A DNA stretch of 64,000 nucleotides from Herbaspirillum seropedicae (GCF_001040945.1 NZ_CP011930.1:2829704-2893703); one strand, 5' to 3'. Shown: positions 27,940-37,877, counted from the stretch's first letter. Notes: generated by a model from the sequence alone, not told the origin. Program-made: numbers and translations.

Positions 27940-29520
27940 TCAGCGCAATCCCAGCCGCTTGGCCAGACGGTTCAGGTTGGCCCGGTCTACCCCCAGTTCG
28001 CGTGCGGTGGCGGCCAGATTGCCGCCATGGCGCTGCAGGGCTGCACTGACCAGTTGCCGTTCATAGCGCTCCAGCGCGTCGCGCAGGGAGCCGCTCGCCT
28101 GCGCTGGCGTTGACTCGGCGGGCAGGCTGGGCTCGGCCGCAGCGACCGTCGCCAGAGACGGCGCAGGCAACTCCAGCGCCGCCGCATCGAGCGTCAGGAT
28201 GGTGGGGCGGGTGCGGTGTGTCGCCAGGGAACGCAAGGCGCTGCGGCCGATCAGGTGCTCCAGTTCGCGGATGTTGCCGGGCCAGGCATAGTCCAGCAAG
28301 GCGCGCTGCGCGTCGGCCGACAAGCGCAGGCTGGACAGGCCCAGCCGCGCCCGGTTCTGTTCCAGGAAATAGCCCGCCAGCAGCAAGACGTCGCGTCCCC
28401 GCTCGCGTAGCGGCGGCACGCGGATGGGAAATACCGACAGCCGATGATAGAAGTCGGCCCGGAAATGGCCACGCTTGACCTCGTCGGCCAGATCGCGGTT
28501 GGTGGCTGCGATGAGCCGCACATCGACCCTGTGCTCGCGGTCCGAACCGACCCGCTGCAACTGTCCGCTCTGCAGCACCCGCAGCAGCTTGGCCTGCACC
28601 GCCAGCGGCAACTCGCCGACTTCATCGAGAAACAGGGTGCCGCCATCGGCCATCTCGAACTTGCCACGGCGGTCGGCGACCGCGCCGGAAAACGCCCCGC
28701 GGACATGTCCGAACAGCTCGCTCTCGACCAAGGTATCGGGCAAGGCCGCGCAGTTCAGGCTGATCATGGGCTTGTGGGCGCGCGGCGAGGCCGCATGCAG
28801 GGCATGCGCCACCAGCTCCTTGCCGGTACCGGTCTCGCCGGCCACCAGCACGGTCATGTCGCTGGGGGCGGCCATGCCGATTTCCTGCATCAGTTGGCGA
28901 TGCGCCGGGCTCTGCCCGATCAGTTCGCGCTGGCCCTGGCTCTGTTCCAGCCCCAGCCGGTAGGCCTCGGCGCGCTGCTGGGCCTGCTGCCCCGCCTGCG
29001 CCAGATCGCTGATGCGTTCGGCGACATTGACGGTGGCCGCCGCCAAGGCGGCAAAGGCTTGCAGCGAGTCCATGTCCACCCTGTCGAAACGCCCCCGCCC
29101 CAGGGCGTCCAGCGTCATCAAGCCCCAGGCGCGCCCATTGACGGTCAGCGCGCATCCCATGCAGTCGTGCACCTCCAGCTCGCCCGAATGCTGGTCGTTG
29201 AGGCCATCGACCAGCCCGTCGTAGGGATCGGGCAGCGGCGAATCGGCGGCGAAGCGCGTCGGTGCGGCATTGCCCAGCAAGATGCCGAAGCGCGGGTGCT
29301 CGGTGATCCGAAAACGTCGTCCCAGCGTATCGCTGGAGAGTCCATCGATGGCCAGTGGCACCAGCACGTCACCCTCCAGCCGCAACAGCGCCGCCGCATC
29401 GCAGGGAAAGAGCGTCCGCAGGGTCTGCAGCAGGCGTCGATAGCGCTCCCGGTCATCGATTTCGCGCGAAAGATCGGCCACCAGCGGCACCAGGGCGTCC
29501 AGCAATGTTCTTGAGGTCAT
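27940..29520 (-). CDS. norR: Nitric-oxide-responsive sigma-54 activator NorR
   Basis: Enhancer-binding protein (526 aa) that senses NO at a non-heme iron in its GAF domain and activates sigma-54 promoters. The GAF domain (about 20-170) carries EHPRF, PDPYDGL (Tyr100, Asp101) and VHDC (Asp119), matching the positions of iron-binding residues in E. coli NorR as I recall them. The AAA+ domain has Walker A GETGTGKE (228-235), GTLFLDEVGELP and the sigma-54 contact loop at 275-280, which reads GAFSGA instead of the usual GAFTGA. The C-terminal Fis-type helix-turn-helix is LAATARELGVDRANLNRL. Start at 29520 is preferred; upstream in-frame ATGs run into the hmp promoter and hmp itself. It is divergent from hmp, and one NorR-like site overlaps its own start codon, so autoregulation is likely. 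Confidence 0.95.
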   Translation of the reverse strand: MTSRTLLDALVPLVADLSREIDDRERYRRLLQTLRTLFPCDAAALLRLEGDVLVPLAIDGLSSDTLGRRFRITEHPRFGILLGNAAPTRFAADSPLPDPYDGLVDGLNDQHSGELEVHDCMGCALTVNGRAWGLMTLDALGRGRFDRVDMDSLQAFAALAAATVNVAERISDLAQAGQQAQQRAEAYRLGLEQSQGQRELIGQSPAHRQLMQEIGMAAPSDMTVLVAGETGTGKELVAHALHAASPRAHKPMISLNCAALPDTLVESELFGHVRGAFSGAVADRRGKFEMADGGTLFLDEVGELPLAVQAKLLRVLQSGQLQRVGSDREHRVDVRLIAATNRDLADEVKRGHFRADFYHRLSVFPIRVPPLRERGRDVLLLAGYFLEQNRARLGLSSLRLSADAQRALLDYAWPGNIRELEHLIGRSALRSLATHRTRPTILTLDAAALELPAPSLATVAAAEPSLPAESTPAQASGSLRDALERYERQLVSAALQRHGGNLAATARELGVDRANLNRLAKRLGLR

Positions 29521-29526
29521 ATTGAC
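29516..29526. promoter_or_regulatory. NorR-like binding site 1
   Basis: GTCA-TAT-TGAC, a perfect dyad of the NorR core form GT-N7-AC. It overlaps the norR start codon and lies about 170 bases upstream of hmp. Confidence 0.7.
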
Positions 29527-29545
29527 TACATTCCATCTGAATGCG

Positions 29546-29556
29546 GTCATTATGAC
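29546..29556. promoter_or_regulatory. NorR-like binding site 2
   Basis: GTCA-TTA-TGAC, a perfect dyad of the same form as site 1, centred exactly 30 bases from it. Confidence 0.72.
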
Positions 29557-29560
29557 ATGT

Positions 29561-29571
29561 GTCATGAATAC
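29561..29571. promoter_or_regulatory. NorR-like binding site 3 (weaker)
   Basis: GTCATGAATAC matches the GT-N7-AC core but only the left half is a full GTCA. Its centre is 15 bases from site 2. Three sites upstream of the target promoter is the arrangement known for NorR. Confidence 0.5.
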
Positions 29572-29613
29572 TCGGCCGATATCCAAGTCGTTGATTCTTA
29601 AAGATTCCCTGGC

Positions 29614-29629
29614 TGGCATGCGTCTTGTA
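29614..29629 (+). promoter_or_regulatory. Sigma-54 promoter of hmp
   Basis: TGGCATGCGTCTTGTA: GG at -24 and TTGT at -12 with exactly ten bases between GG and GT, close to the consensus TGGCAC-N5-TTGCA (GT replaces GC). It lies about 58 bases before the hmp start, and the NorR-like sites are centred about 50-95 bases upstream of it. Confidence 0.72.
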
Positions 29630-29686
29630 ATGAAGACGACAGACCGGACTACCGGATTCTCCACCAGTTGCCAAGAAAGGCCCGCC

Positions 29687-30880
29687 ATGCTCACCGACGC
29701 CCAACTCGCCATCGTCAAGTCCACCGTTCCCCTGCTCGAATCAGGCGGCGAGGCGCTGACCACCCATTTCTACAAGATGCTCATGCGCGACTATCCGCAG
29801 GTGCGCCCCCTGTTCAACCGCGCCCACCAGGCCAGCGGTGACCAGCCGCGTGCGCTGGCCAATGGCGTGCTGATGTATGCGCGCCATATCGACCGCCTGG
29901 AAGAACTGGGCCCGCTGGCCGCGCAGATCATCAACAAGCACGTTGCGGTGCAAGTGCTGCCGGAACACTACCCCATGGTCGGCGATTGCCTCTTGCGCGC
30001 CATCCGTGAAGTGCTGGGCGCCGAGATCGCCACCGATGCGGTCATCGACGCCTGGGCCGCCGCCTATGGCCAGCTGGCCGACATCCTCATCGGCGCCGAA
30101 CGCCAGCAATACGAGGCCAAGGCCCAGGCCCCCGGCGGCTGGAGCGGCGCCCGCAACTTCATCGTCAGCCGCAAGGTGGCCGAGAGTGAAGAGATCACCT
30201 CTTTCCATTTCGTGCCGCAGGACGGCGGTGAACTGCTGGACTTCGCGCCGGGCCAGTACATCGGCCTGCGTATGGTGGTCGATGGCGAGGAACAACGTCG
30301 CCAGTATTCGCTCTCGGCGCTGCTGCGCCAGGCCGGCCAGCCGCCGCAATACCGCATCAGCGTCAAGCGCGAACCGGGCGGCAAGGTCTCGCGCCAGTTG
30401 CATGACCAAATCCATGTCGGCTCGGTGGTCGAACTGTTCCCGCCGGCCGGCGAGTTCACCCTGATGGCCAGCGACAAGCCGCTGGCGCTCATCAGCGGCG
30501 GCGTCGGCATCACGCCGATGATGTCCATGCTGGCCGCCGCCCTGCCCTCGGGCCGTCCCATCCACTTCATCCACGCGGCGCGCCATGGCGGCGTACACGC
30601 CTTCCGCCGCCAGCTGGAAGAACTGGCGGCGCGCCATCCGCAGCTGCAGCTGCGCTTCTGCTACGAGCAGCCGCGCCAAGGCGACGCTGCGCCGCATGCC
30701 ACCGGGCTGATCGAGCGCTCGCTGCTGCAGCAATGGCTGCCCGGGAATCCGGATCTGGACGCCTACTTCGTCGGCCCCAAGTCCTTCATGAAGGCCATCA
30801 AGCGCCAATTGGCCGAACTGGGCGTACCGGCCGCACAGAGCCGCTACGAATTCTTCGGCCCGGCAGCGTCGCTGGACTGA
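29687..30880 (+). CDS. hmp: Flavohemoprotein nitric oxide dioxygenase Hmp
   Basis: Oxidises NO with O2 and NAD(P)H to nitrate; three-domain cytosolic flavohemoglobin of 397 residues. The globin domain (1-140) has the proximal-His region INKHVAVQVLPEHY and the C-terminal AYGQLADILIG; the FAD domain contains RQYSLSALLRQ and the NAD domain contains ALISGGVGITPMMSML and a C-terminal YEFFGPA. The start at 29687 has AAAGG seven bases upstream. A sigma-54 promoter and NorR-like sites precede it and norR is divergent, so it should be induced by NO through NorR rather than only by NsrR as in enteric bacteria. A hemerythrin gene follows 46 bases later and is probably co-transcribed. Confidence 0.97.
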   Translation: MLTDAQLAIVKSTVPLLESGGEALTTHFYKMLMRDYPQVRPLFNRAHQASGDQPRALANGVLMYARHIDRLEELGPLAAQIINKHVAVQVLPEHYPMVGDCLLRAIREVLGAEIATDAVIDAWAAAYGQLADILIGAERQQYEAKAQAPGGWSGARNFIVSRKVAESEEITSFHFVPQDGGELLDFAPGQYIGLRMVVDGEEQRRQYSLSALLRQAGQPPQYRISVKREPGGKVSRQLHDQIHVGSVVELFPPAGEFTLMASDKPLALISGGVGITPMMSMLAAALPSGRPIHFIHAARHGGVHAFRRQLEELAARHPQLQLRFCYEQPRQGDAAPHATGLIERSLLQQWLPGNPDLDAYFVGPKSFMKAIKRQLAELGVPAAQSRYEFFGPAASLD

Positions 30881-30926
30881 GGCGCTGCAAGACCTGAAAC
30901 ACCAGACCCACAAGAAAGGACCAGCC

Positions 30927-31337
30927 ATGATGAACCTGGACAAGTATCGCCGCGAACATGCCGACATCATCAGCCACGTACAGCAGCTCAAGCGCCTGAG
31001 CGCGCAAGGCATCGCCCTCCAGGCGGTCGCCATCGCGCGCGAAGTGATCGCCATGAGCTCGTTGATCAAGCTGCACCTGTCGGTGGAAGACCGCTATCTC
31101 TATCCGGCCCTGCAGAAAGCCGATCCGGCGCTGGCCGCCAAGGCCCTGCAGTACCAGCAAGAGATGGCCGACATCTCGGCGCAGTACGGCCAGTTTTCAC
31201 GCCAGTGGAACGATGCCCAGCGCATCGCCGAACAACCGGAACATTTCCGCGCCGACGCCAACCGGGTCCTGAAGACCTTGTTCGAGCGCATCGGACGCGA
31301 GAACCGGGAGTTCTACCCGATGGTGGAAGCAGCCTGA
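30927..31337 (+). CDS. Hemerythrin HHE-domain protein
   Basis: A 136-residue four-helix protein of the hemerythrin/HHE group. Metal-ligand candidates are His in REHADIISHV, His in KLHLSVEDRYLYP (with the adjacent Glu/Asp), and the C-terminal ENREFYPMVE. In this family the ligands hold a di-iron centre that binds O2 or NO, and some members act in nitrosative-stress repair. It follows hmp with a 46-base gap and its own GAAAGGA ribosome site, so it is probably part of the NorR-controlled operon and may buffer NO or protect or repair iron centres. The exact role is inference. Confidence 0.88.
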   Translation: MMNLDKYRREHADIISHVQQLKRLSAQGIALQAVAIAREVIAMSSLIKLHLSVEDRYLYPALQKADPALAAKALQYQQEMADISAQYGQFSRQWNDAQRIAEQPEHFRADANRVLKTLFERIGRENREFYPMVEAA

Positions 31338-31345
31338 CTCTGAGC

Positions 31346-31378
31346 CTGCATGGCGGCGCCGAGTGCGGTGCCATGCAG
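31346..31378 (+). terminator. Hairpin after the hemerythrin gene
   Basis: Perfect nine-base stem CTGCATGGC / GCCATGCAG with a 15-base loop, starting nine bases after the stop codon. It lacks a T-run (followed by CAAGTTG), so it may be a Rho-dependent or RNA-stabilising end of the hmp transcript. Confidence 0.45.
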
Positions 31379-31438
31379 CAAGTTGTTCCGGACAATCTGC
31401 GCGTTTTGAACGAAGACCTGCGCCGGATCAGGCAATCA

Positions 31439-31452
31439 TTGATCTTCGACAA
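31439..31452. promoter_or_regulatory. FNR/DNR-like box
   Basis: TTGATCTTCGACAA matches the FNR/DNR pattern TTGAT-N4-ATCAA at eight of ten positions. It is centred about 68 bases before the next gene start, a usual distance for activation, and the window itself encodes an Fnr with the iron-sulphur cysteines. Confidence 0.45.
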
Positions 31453-31513
31453 CTTTCGGCGGCGCAGCAAATGGTAGGCTGTGCACTCCCCCTCCTCCCG
31501 CCGAAAGACGACC

Positions 31514-31870
31514 ATGACCGAGAAACTGAGCGCCCAGCGCCACACCCCCGATGAGTTGAGCCAGGAACTGGAAGCACTGGACATGGAAATCGTGCGCCAC
31601 GCCGTGATCTGCCAGGTGCGGCTGTTTGATCCGGGCATCCTCAACCAGGTCATGGACAACAACGAACAAGTCTGCGGCGAGCCGCATCCGACGGCTTTCC
31701 AGAGCCTGCGCGGCCTGCTCTACCTGCACTTCGACATGCACCGGCAACTGGCCGAGACCTATGGCCCGGCCGATGCCGAGGTGATCATCGAGCGGGTGCA
31801 TGCGCACCTGAAGCCGCGCATCGGCGAACAATTGCATTCGCTCTTCGAGCGCCGCGCCGGCGGCGCCTGA
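31514..31870 (+). CDS. Hypothetical protein, 118 aa
   Basis: Cytosolic-looking, mostly helical protein of unknown family (HTPDELSQELEALDMEI, CQVRLFDPGILNQVMD, AFQSLRGLLYLHFDMHRQL, ADAEVIIERVHAHL). There is no signal peptide, membrane helix or recognised motif. Two Cys and several His are present but not in a metal-site pattern. I start at the ATG at 31514; an upstream in-frame start would add an Arg/Ser-rich leader that looks non-coding. A FNR/DNR-like site and the proximity of the NO-detoxification genes suggest a role in low-oxygen or NO response, but this is inference from position only. It converges on ldhA with no gap. Confidence 0.68.
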   Translation: MTEKLSAQRHTPDELSQELEALDMEIVRHAVICQVRLFDPGILNQVMDNNEQVCGEPHPTAFQSLRGLLYLHFDMHRQLAETYGPADAEVIIERVHAHLKPRIGEQLHSLFERRAGGA

Positions 31871-32863
31871 TCAGGCCACCAGGCGCTCGCCCAGATCGTC
31901 ACCGGCGGCGAAGGCGCTCAGGTTCTCGATGGTGGTCTGCATGATCTGGCCGATGGCTTCTTCGGTGAAGAAGGCCTGGTGGCCGGTGACGATGACATTG
32001 GGGAAGGACACCAGGCGCTGGATGACGTCATCGGTGATGATGGTCGAAGACAGGTCCTGGAAGAACAGGCTGGCCTCCTGCTCATAGACATCGATGGCCA
32101 GGCCGCGCAGGCGTCCACTCTTGAGGGCCGCGATGGCGGCTTCGGTATCTACCAGGCCGCCCCGGCTGGTGTTGACCAGGATGCAGCCCGGCTTGGCCAG
32201 CGCCAGCGACTGGGCGTTGACCAGATAGCGCGTGGCCTCGGTGAGCGGGCAATGCAGCGAGATCACGTCGCTGGCCGCAAACAGTTCGGTGCGCTCCACG
32301 TAGCGCCCGCCCAGGGCGTCGAAATCGGGATTGCGATGGACGTCGCTGCCCAGGATCTGGCAACCGAAACCGGCCATGATGCGGGCGAACAGGACACCGA
32401 TCTTGCCGGTCCCGATCACCCCCACGGTCTTGCCATGCAGGTCCACGCCCATCAAGCCATCCAGCTCGAAATTGCCCTCCCGGGTCCGCATACTGGCGCG
32501 GGCGATCTTGCGGTTGACCGCCTGCAGCAGGCCGACGGCAAATTCGGCCACCGAATAGGGGGAGTAATCCGCCACCCGCGCCACCGTCAGGCCCAGCGCC
32601 CGGGCGGCGGCCACATCGATGTGGTTGAAGCCGGTGGAACGGGTGGTGACAAAGCGCACGCCCAGTTCTGCCAACTTCTCCAGGACGACGCCGCCCAGAT
32701 CGTCATTGACGAAGGCCGCGACCGCCTGGCAGCCGGCGGCCAGCTGGGCGGTGCCGGCCTCCAGGCGGTCCTGGAGGAACACCAGTTCATGCCCATGGGC
32801 GGCATTGGCGCGGGCGAGCAAGGTCTGGTCGTAGCGGCGGGCGCTGAATACGGCGGTCTTCAT
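31871..32863 (-). CDS. ldhA: D-lactate dehydrogenase LdhA (fermentative)
   Basis: NADH-dependent reduction of pyruvate to D-lactate in the cytosol, a redox outlet under low oxygen. 330 residues, the usual length. D-2-hydroxyacid dehydrogenase features: N-terminal KTAVFSARRYDQ, TRSTGFNHIDVAAA, the Rossmann motif GKTVGVIGTGKIGVLFA, the substrate/catalytic Arg region ILVNTSRGGLVDTEA, Glu/Asp in LAIDVYEQEASLFF and the catalytic His in VIVTGHQAFFTEEA. Start at 32863 has AGGAG nine bases upstream; an earlier frame extension has no ribosome site. It is monocistronic and divergent from an MHS-type transporter. Confidence 0.95.
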   Translation of the reverse strand: MKTAVFSARRYDQTLLARANAAHGHELVFLQDRLEAGTAQLAAGCQAVAAFVNDDLGGVVLEKLAELGVRFVTTRSTGFNHIDVAAARALGLTVARVADYSPYSVAEFAVGLLQAVNRKIARASMRTREGNFELDGLMGVDLHGKTVGVIGTGKIGVLFARIMAGFGCQILGSDVHRNPDFDALGGRYVERTELFAASDVISLHCPLTEATRYLVNAQSLALAKPGCILVNTSRGGLVDTEAAIAALKSGRLRGLAIDVYEQEASLFFQDLSSTIITDDVIQRLVSFPNVIVTGHQAFFTEEAIGQIMQTTIENLSAFAAGDDLGERLVA

Positions 32864-33201
32864 GCAATCATTCTCCTGGTTCGCGGCATGGGATCGAGAT
32901 GATCCATGCGGCATTGCAACAGATCGGGCCGGCGATGGCATTGACGCAACGCAGGGATGGGACAAACAGGCCGCTGGATGACTGTCCGGAGTCCGAAGCT
33001 TTCATCCAGCTATCGAAAAAACCGATATTTGCATCACTCCCCCGGCCAAGCCGTCCATCTGCCCCGATTCGGGACTAGAATCGGCGGCGCAATAGCTTTC
33101 CCATTAAAAAGATCCTGACAAAACCTGCCCCGATGGCAGGACGAGACAGGCGCAAGACCGGAATCAACACGGTCCGCCCAACACATAATGAGGCACTTAT
33201 C
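32864..33201. other. Divergent intergenic region ldhA / transporter
   Basis: No gene. Locally AT-rich near 33090-33120. The dyad at 33064-33084 is the only clear signal; ldhA and transporter promoters should both lie here. Confidence 0.35.
33064..33084. promoter_or_regulatory. Dyad upstream of the MHS transporter
   Basis: CCGATTC-N7-GAATCGG; the inner ATTC-N7-GAAT has the T-N11-A form used by LysR-type regulators. It lies about 130 bases before the transporter start and about 210 bases before ldhA. No regulator is adjacent. Confidence 0.4.
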
Positions 33202-34488
33202 ATGACTACATCCACAGCTTCGCAATCGAAGTTTTCCACCGTGCTGCGCGTCACCAGCGGCAACTTCATGGAAATGTTCGATTTCTTCCTGTTCGGTTTC
33301 TACGCAACCCATATCTCGAAGGCCTTCTTCCCCAGCGACAATGAATTCGCTTCGCTGATGCTGACCTTCATGACCTTCGGCGCAGGCTTCCTGATGCGTC
33401 CGCTGGGCGCCATCATCCTGGGCGCCTACGTGGACCGCGTGGGCCGTCGCCAGGGCCTGATCGTGACCCTGGCGCTGATGGCGCTGGGCACCATGCTCAT
33501 CGCCTTTGTGCCCTCCTACGCCACCATCGGCGCGCTGGCTCCGTTGCTGGTGCTGATCGGCCGCCTGCTGCAGGGCTTCTCGGCCGGCGTGGAACTGGGC
33601 GGTGTGTCGGTCTACCTGGCCGAGATGGCTACGCCTGGCAACAAGGGCTTCTATGTGAGCTGGCAGTCGGCCAGCCAGCAAGTGGCCATCATCGTGGCAG
33701 CGGCCATCGGCTATCTGCTGTCGACCTCGCTGACGCCGGCTGAAGTCAGTGGCTGGGGCTGGCGCATTCCCTTCTTCATCGGCTGCCTGATCGTGCCGGT
33801 GCTGTTCGTGATCCGCCGTTCGCTGCAGGAAACCGAAGAGTTCATGCGCCGCAAGCATCGTCCCAGCACCGGCCAGATCTTCCGCTCCATGATCGAGAAC
33901 TGGAAGCTGGTGATTGCCGGCATGATGCTGGTGTCGATGACCACCGTGTCGTTCTACCTGATCACGGTCTACACCCCGACCTTCGGCAAGAACGTCCTGA
34001 AGCTCTCCACCGAGGCCAGCCTGATCGTGACCCTGTGCGTGGGCCTGTCCAACTTCATCTGGCTACCCATCATGGGTGCGCTGTCGGACCGCGTGGGCCG
34101 TCGTCCGCTGCTGGTGACCTTCACCGTGCTGACCATCCTGACCGCCTACCCGGCCGTGAACTGGCTGGTGCATGACGCCAGCTTCGCCAAGATGCTGATC
34201 GTGGAACTGTGGCTGTCCTTCCTCTACGCCAGCTACAACGGCGCCATGGTGGTGGCGCTGACCGAAGTGATGCCGGCCGATGTGCGCACGGCGGGCTTCT
34301 CGCTGGCCTACAGCCTGGCCACGGCCGTCTTCGGCGGTTTCACCCCGGCCATTGCGACCGGCCTGATCGAGTACACCCATGACAAGGCGGCGCCAGGCAT
34401 CTGGATGAGCACGGCCGCCGTGTGCGGCCTGATCGCCACGCTGATCCTGTACCGCAACAAGGCGGTGCGGCAGGCGGCGACGGCCTGA
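33202..34488 (+). CDS. MHS-family MFS carboxylate:proton symporter
   Basis: Inner-membrane proton symporter of 428 residues, major facilitator fold of the metabolite:H+ symporter (ShiA/CitA/TcuC) family. Twelve hydrophobic helices are visible. It starts with the family-typical [18 protein letters not shown], has the inter-helix loop [15 protein letters not shown], the central [24 protein letters not shown], and in the second half [14 protein letters not shown]. The closest relatives by style are citrate or tricarballylate carriers; substrate is probably a di- or tricarboxylate but cannot be fixed. The start at 33202 was chosen because the preceding 23 residues are hydrophilic and Arg-rich. 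A strong terminator follows. It is divergent from ldhA. Confidence 0.88.
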   Translation: MTTSTASQSKFSTVLRVTSGNFMEMFDFFLFGFYATHISKAFFPSDNEFASLMLTFMTFGAGFLMRPLGAIILGAYVDRVGRRQGLIVTLALMALGTMLIAFVPSYATIGALAPLLVLIGRLLQGFSAGVELGGVSVYLAEMATPGNKGFYVSWQSASQQVAIIVAAAIGYLLSTSLTPAEVSGWGWRIPFFIGCLIVPVLFVIRRSLQETEEFMRRKHRPSTGQIFRSMIENWKLVIAGMMLVSMTTVSFYLITVYTPTFGKNVLKLSTEASLIVTLCVGLSNFIWLPIMGALSDRVGRRPLLVTFTVLTILTAYPAVNWLVHDASFAKMLIVELWLSFLYASYNGAMVVALTEVMPADVRTAGFSLAYSLATAVFGGFTPAIATGLIEYTHDKAAPGIWMSTAAVCGLIATLILYRNKAVRQAATA

Positions 34489-34526
34489 TACGGTTGTTGT
34501 ACTGGCGTTGCACTGGCTATTGAACG

Positions 34527-34555
34527 GGCCGCAGCTTGAGCTGCGGCCTTTTTTT
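34527..34555 (+). terminator. Rho-independent terminator
   Basis: Perfect nine-base stem GGCCGCAGC / GCTGCGGCC with a four-base TTGA loop and seven T residues, 38 bases after the transporter stop. In the other direction it can also stop mqsRA transcripts. Confidence 0.92.
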
Positions 34556-34588
34556 ATCCAATCACGCTGCCATGCGCATCCGGCAAGC

Positions 34589-34990
34589 TCAGGCGGCGCG
34601 GATTTCGTCCAGCAGGTCGGGATGCCGGTCCAGCAACCTGAACAGCTTGACCAGTGAGAGCGGCGGCTTGGTCTTGCCGTTCTCGTAACGGGAAAAGGCA
34701 TTGACGCCGCCGCCGAAGAGCTCGCCTGCCTCGCGCTGGTCGAGATCGAGCTTGCGCCGGACCCGGGCTATGTAGGCGGGGTCCACGTAGGCCGCATTCA
34801 CCTTGCGCTGGAATTGCCCGATCAGTTCGCTGTAGCGGTCGCCATGCTCCCGATCGAGCAGGACTTCGCCGCAGGCAGGACAGAAGTCCCCCTTCACCTG
34901 GGCAATGAGGGTGCTTTCGCCCTTGTAGGTATAGGGCAGGTCACGTGTTTCGTGGACCAGTTCGGCTGCGCCGCAGCAAGGACATTTCAT
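34589..34990 (-). CDS. mqsA: Antitoxin MqsA
   Basis: Antitoxin and DNA-binding repressor of the MqsR/MqsA type II system. 133 residues. The N-terminal zinc domain has Cys3, Cys6, Cys37 and Cys40 (MKCPCCG, DFCPACGE), at the same positions as E. coli MqsA. The C-terminal half is an Xre-type helix-turn-helix: RKLDLDQREAGELFGGGVNAFSRYENGKTKP, with the Asn-Ala-Phe-Ser-Arg-Tyr recognition helix. It starts three bases after the mqsR stop, the toxin-first order of this family. Two AACCT/AGGTT dyads lie upstream of mqsR. Confidence 0.95.
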   Translation of the reverse strand: MKCPCCGAAELVHETRDLPYTYKGESTLIAQVKGDFCPACGEVLLDREHGDRYSELIGQFQRKVNAAYVDPAYIARVRRKLDLDQREAGELFGGGVNAFSRYENGKTKPPLSLVKLFRLLDRHPDLLDEIRAA

Positions 34991-34993
34991 TTT

Positions 34994-35296
34994 TCAAAGC
35001 TCCTTGAAGGAAACCACCAGCACGTCGTCGACCACGCTGAGCTTGAGATAAACCACCATGCCATTGTGCAGCCTGGCGTGGTAGACATCCTGCCAGACCC
35101 GATGGTCGGCGTGGGTCGTCATGCTTTTATGGAAGTCACGGGGCCTGAGCCCCAGGATCACCGCGCAGATGCCATCAAGGTCCCCGATGCCGCACGCCCT
35201 CGCGCCCTGGAAGGCGGTAGCGGTCGCCTTCACCTTCCCTGCTTCGATCAGTTTCCTGACCACGGGCAGCTTGCAGTGGGCGGTATGCTTCTCCAT
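34994..35296 (-). CDS. mqsR: mRNA interferase toxin MqsR
   Basis: RelE-fold endoribonuclease toxin that cuts mRNA (at GCU in the E. coli protein) and is neutralised by MqsA. 100 residues, family length. Shared landmarks include EKHTAHCKLPVVRKLIEAG, DLDGICAVILGL, DFHKSMTTHADHRVWQDVYHARL and the C-terminal VVDDVLVVSFKEL, including Lys, His and Tyr residues implicated in catalysis. I use the ATG at 35296; the longer frame upstream would read through the operator. A possible promoter with -35 TTGGTT and -10 TAGAAT (16-base spacing) sits inside the operator, giving a very short leader. Confidence 0.95.
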   Translation of the reverse strand: MEKHTAHCKLPVVRKLIEAGKVKATATAFQGARACGIGDLDGICAVILGLRPRDFHKSMTTHADHRVWQDVYHARLHNGMVVYLKLSVVDDVLVVSFKEL

Positions 35297-35305
35297 GACG
35301 ATTCT

Positions 35306-35318
35306 AACCTGATAGGTG
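35306..35318. promoter_or_regulatory. MqsA operator half 1
   Basis: AACCT-GAT-AGGTG, one mismatch from the MqsA palindrome AACCT-N3-AGGTT known from E. coli. It begins ten bases upstream of mqsR. Confidence 0.72.
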
Positions 35319-35322
35319 ATTA

Positions 35323-35335
35323 AACCAAAAAGGTT
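35323..35335. promoter_or_regulatory. MqsA operator half 2
   Basis: AACCA-AAA-AGGTT, one mismatch from the MqsA palindrome, centred 17 bases from the first. Two adjacent sites is the arrangement known upstream of mqsRA. Confidence 0.72.
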
Positions 35336-35395
35336 AATGGAACCCAGGAAAAGGCCAAAGCGAGGCCCAGGCAATCAAGGGAAATACAAAAATTT

Positions 35396-35421
35396 CTTCA
35401 AGTCTTATATAAGAGTTGAAG
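35396..35421. promoter_or_regulatory. 26-base palindrome upstream of icd
   Basis: Core TCTTATATAAGA (35403-35414, perfect) flanked by CTTCAA and TTGAAG, the whole symmetric except for one G on each side. It lies about 215 bases before the icd GTG start and about 100 bases from mqsR. TCTTATATAAGA-type palindromes are, from memory, found upstream of TCA-cycle genes in beta-proteobacteria; this needs checking. Confidence 0.6.
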
Positions 35422-35634
35422 CATTTCCTCCCGCTTAGGAGTAAACTACCGCTGTTTTTTGCCGCGGCCCCCTGGCAGCAGTACGCCAGCCATGCCGCCC
35501 CGGGAGACGAATTTCCACGCAGCAAGCCGACAAGGAGGTGGCGCGCGTCCTGGCCGACATGAGCCGGGGCCGCCCATCCGGCGCTGCGGGGATCGCACCA
35601 AAGCACATCAACACACCAACGCAAGGACATCATC

Positions 35635-37863
<2,229 letters not shown>

Positions 37864-37877
37864 GGCGTTGATCGGTG

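Noticed and set aside
33064..33084. Dyad taken as a rho-independent terminator of ldhA or transporter
   Set aside because: It lies upstream of both divergent genes and has no T-run; operator is the better reading.
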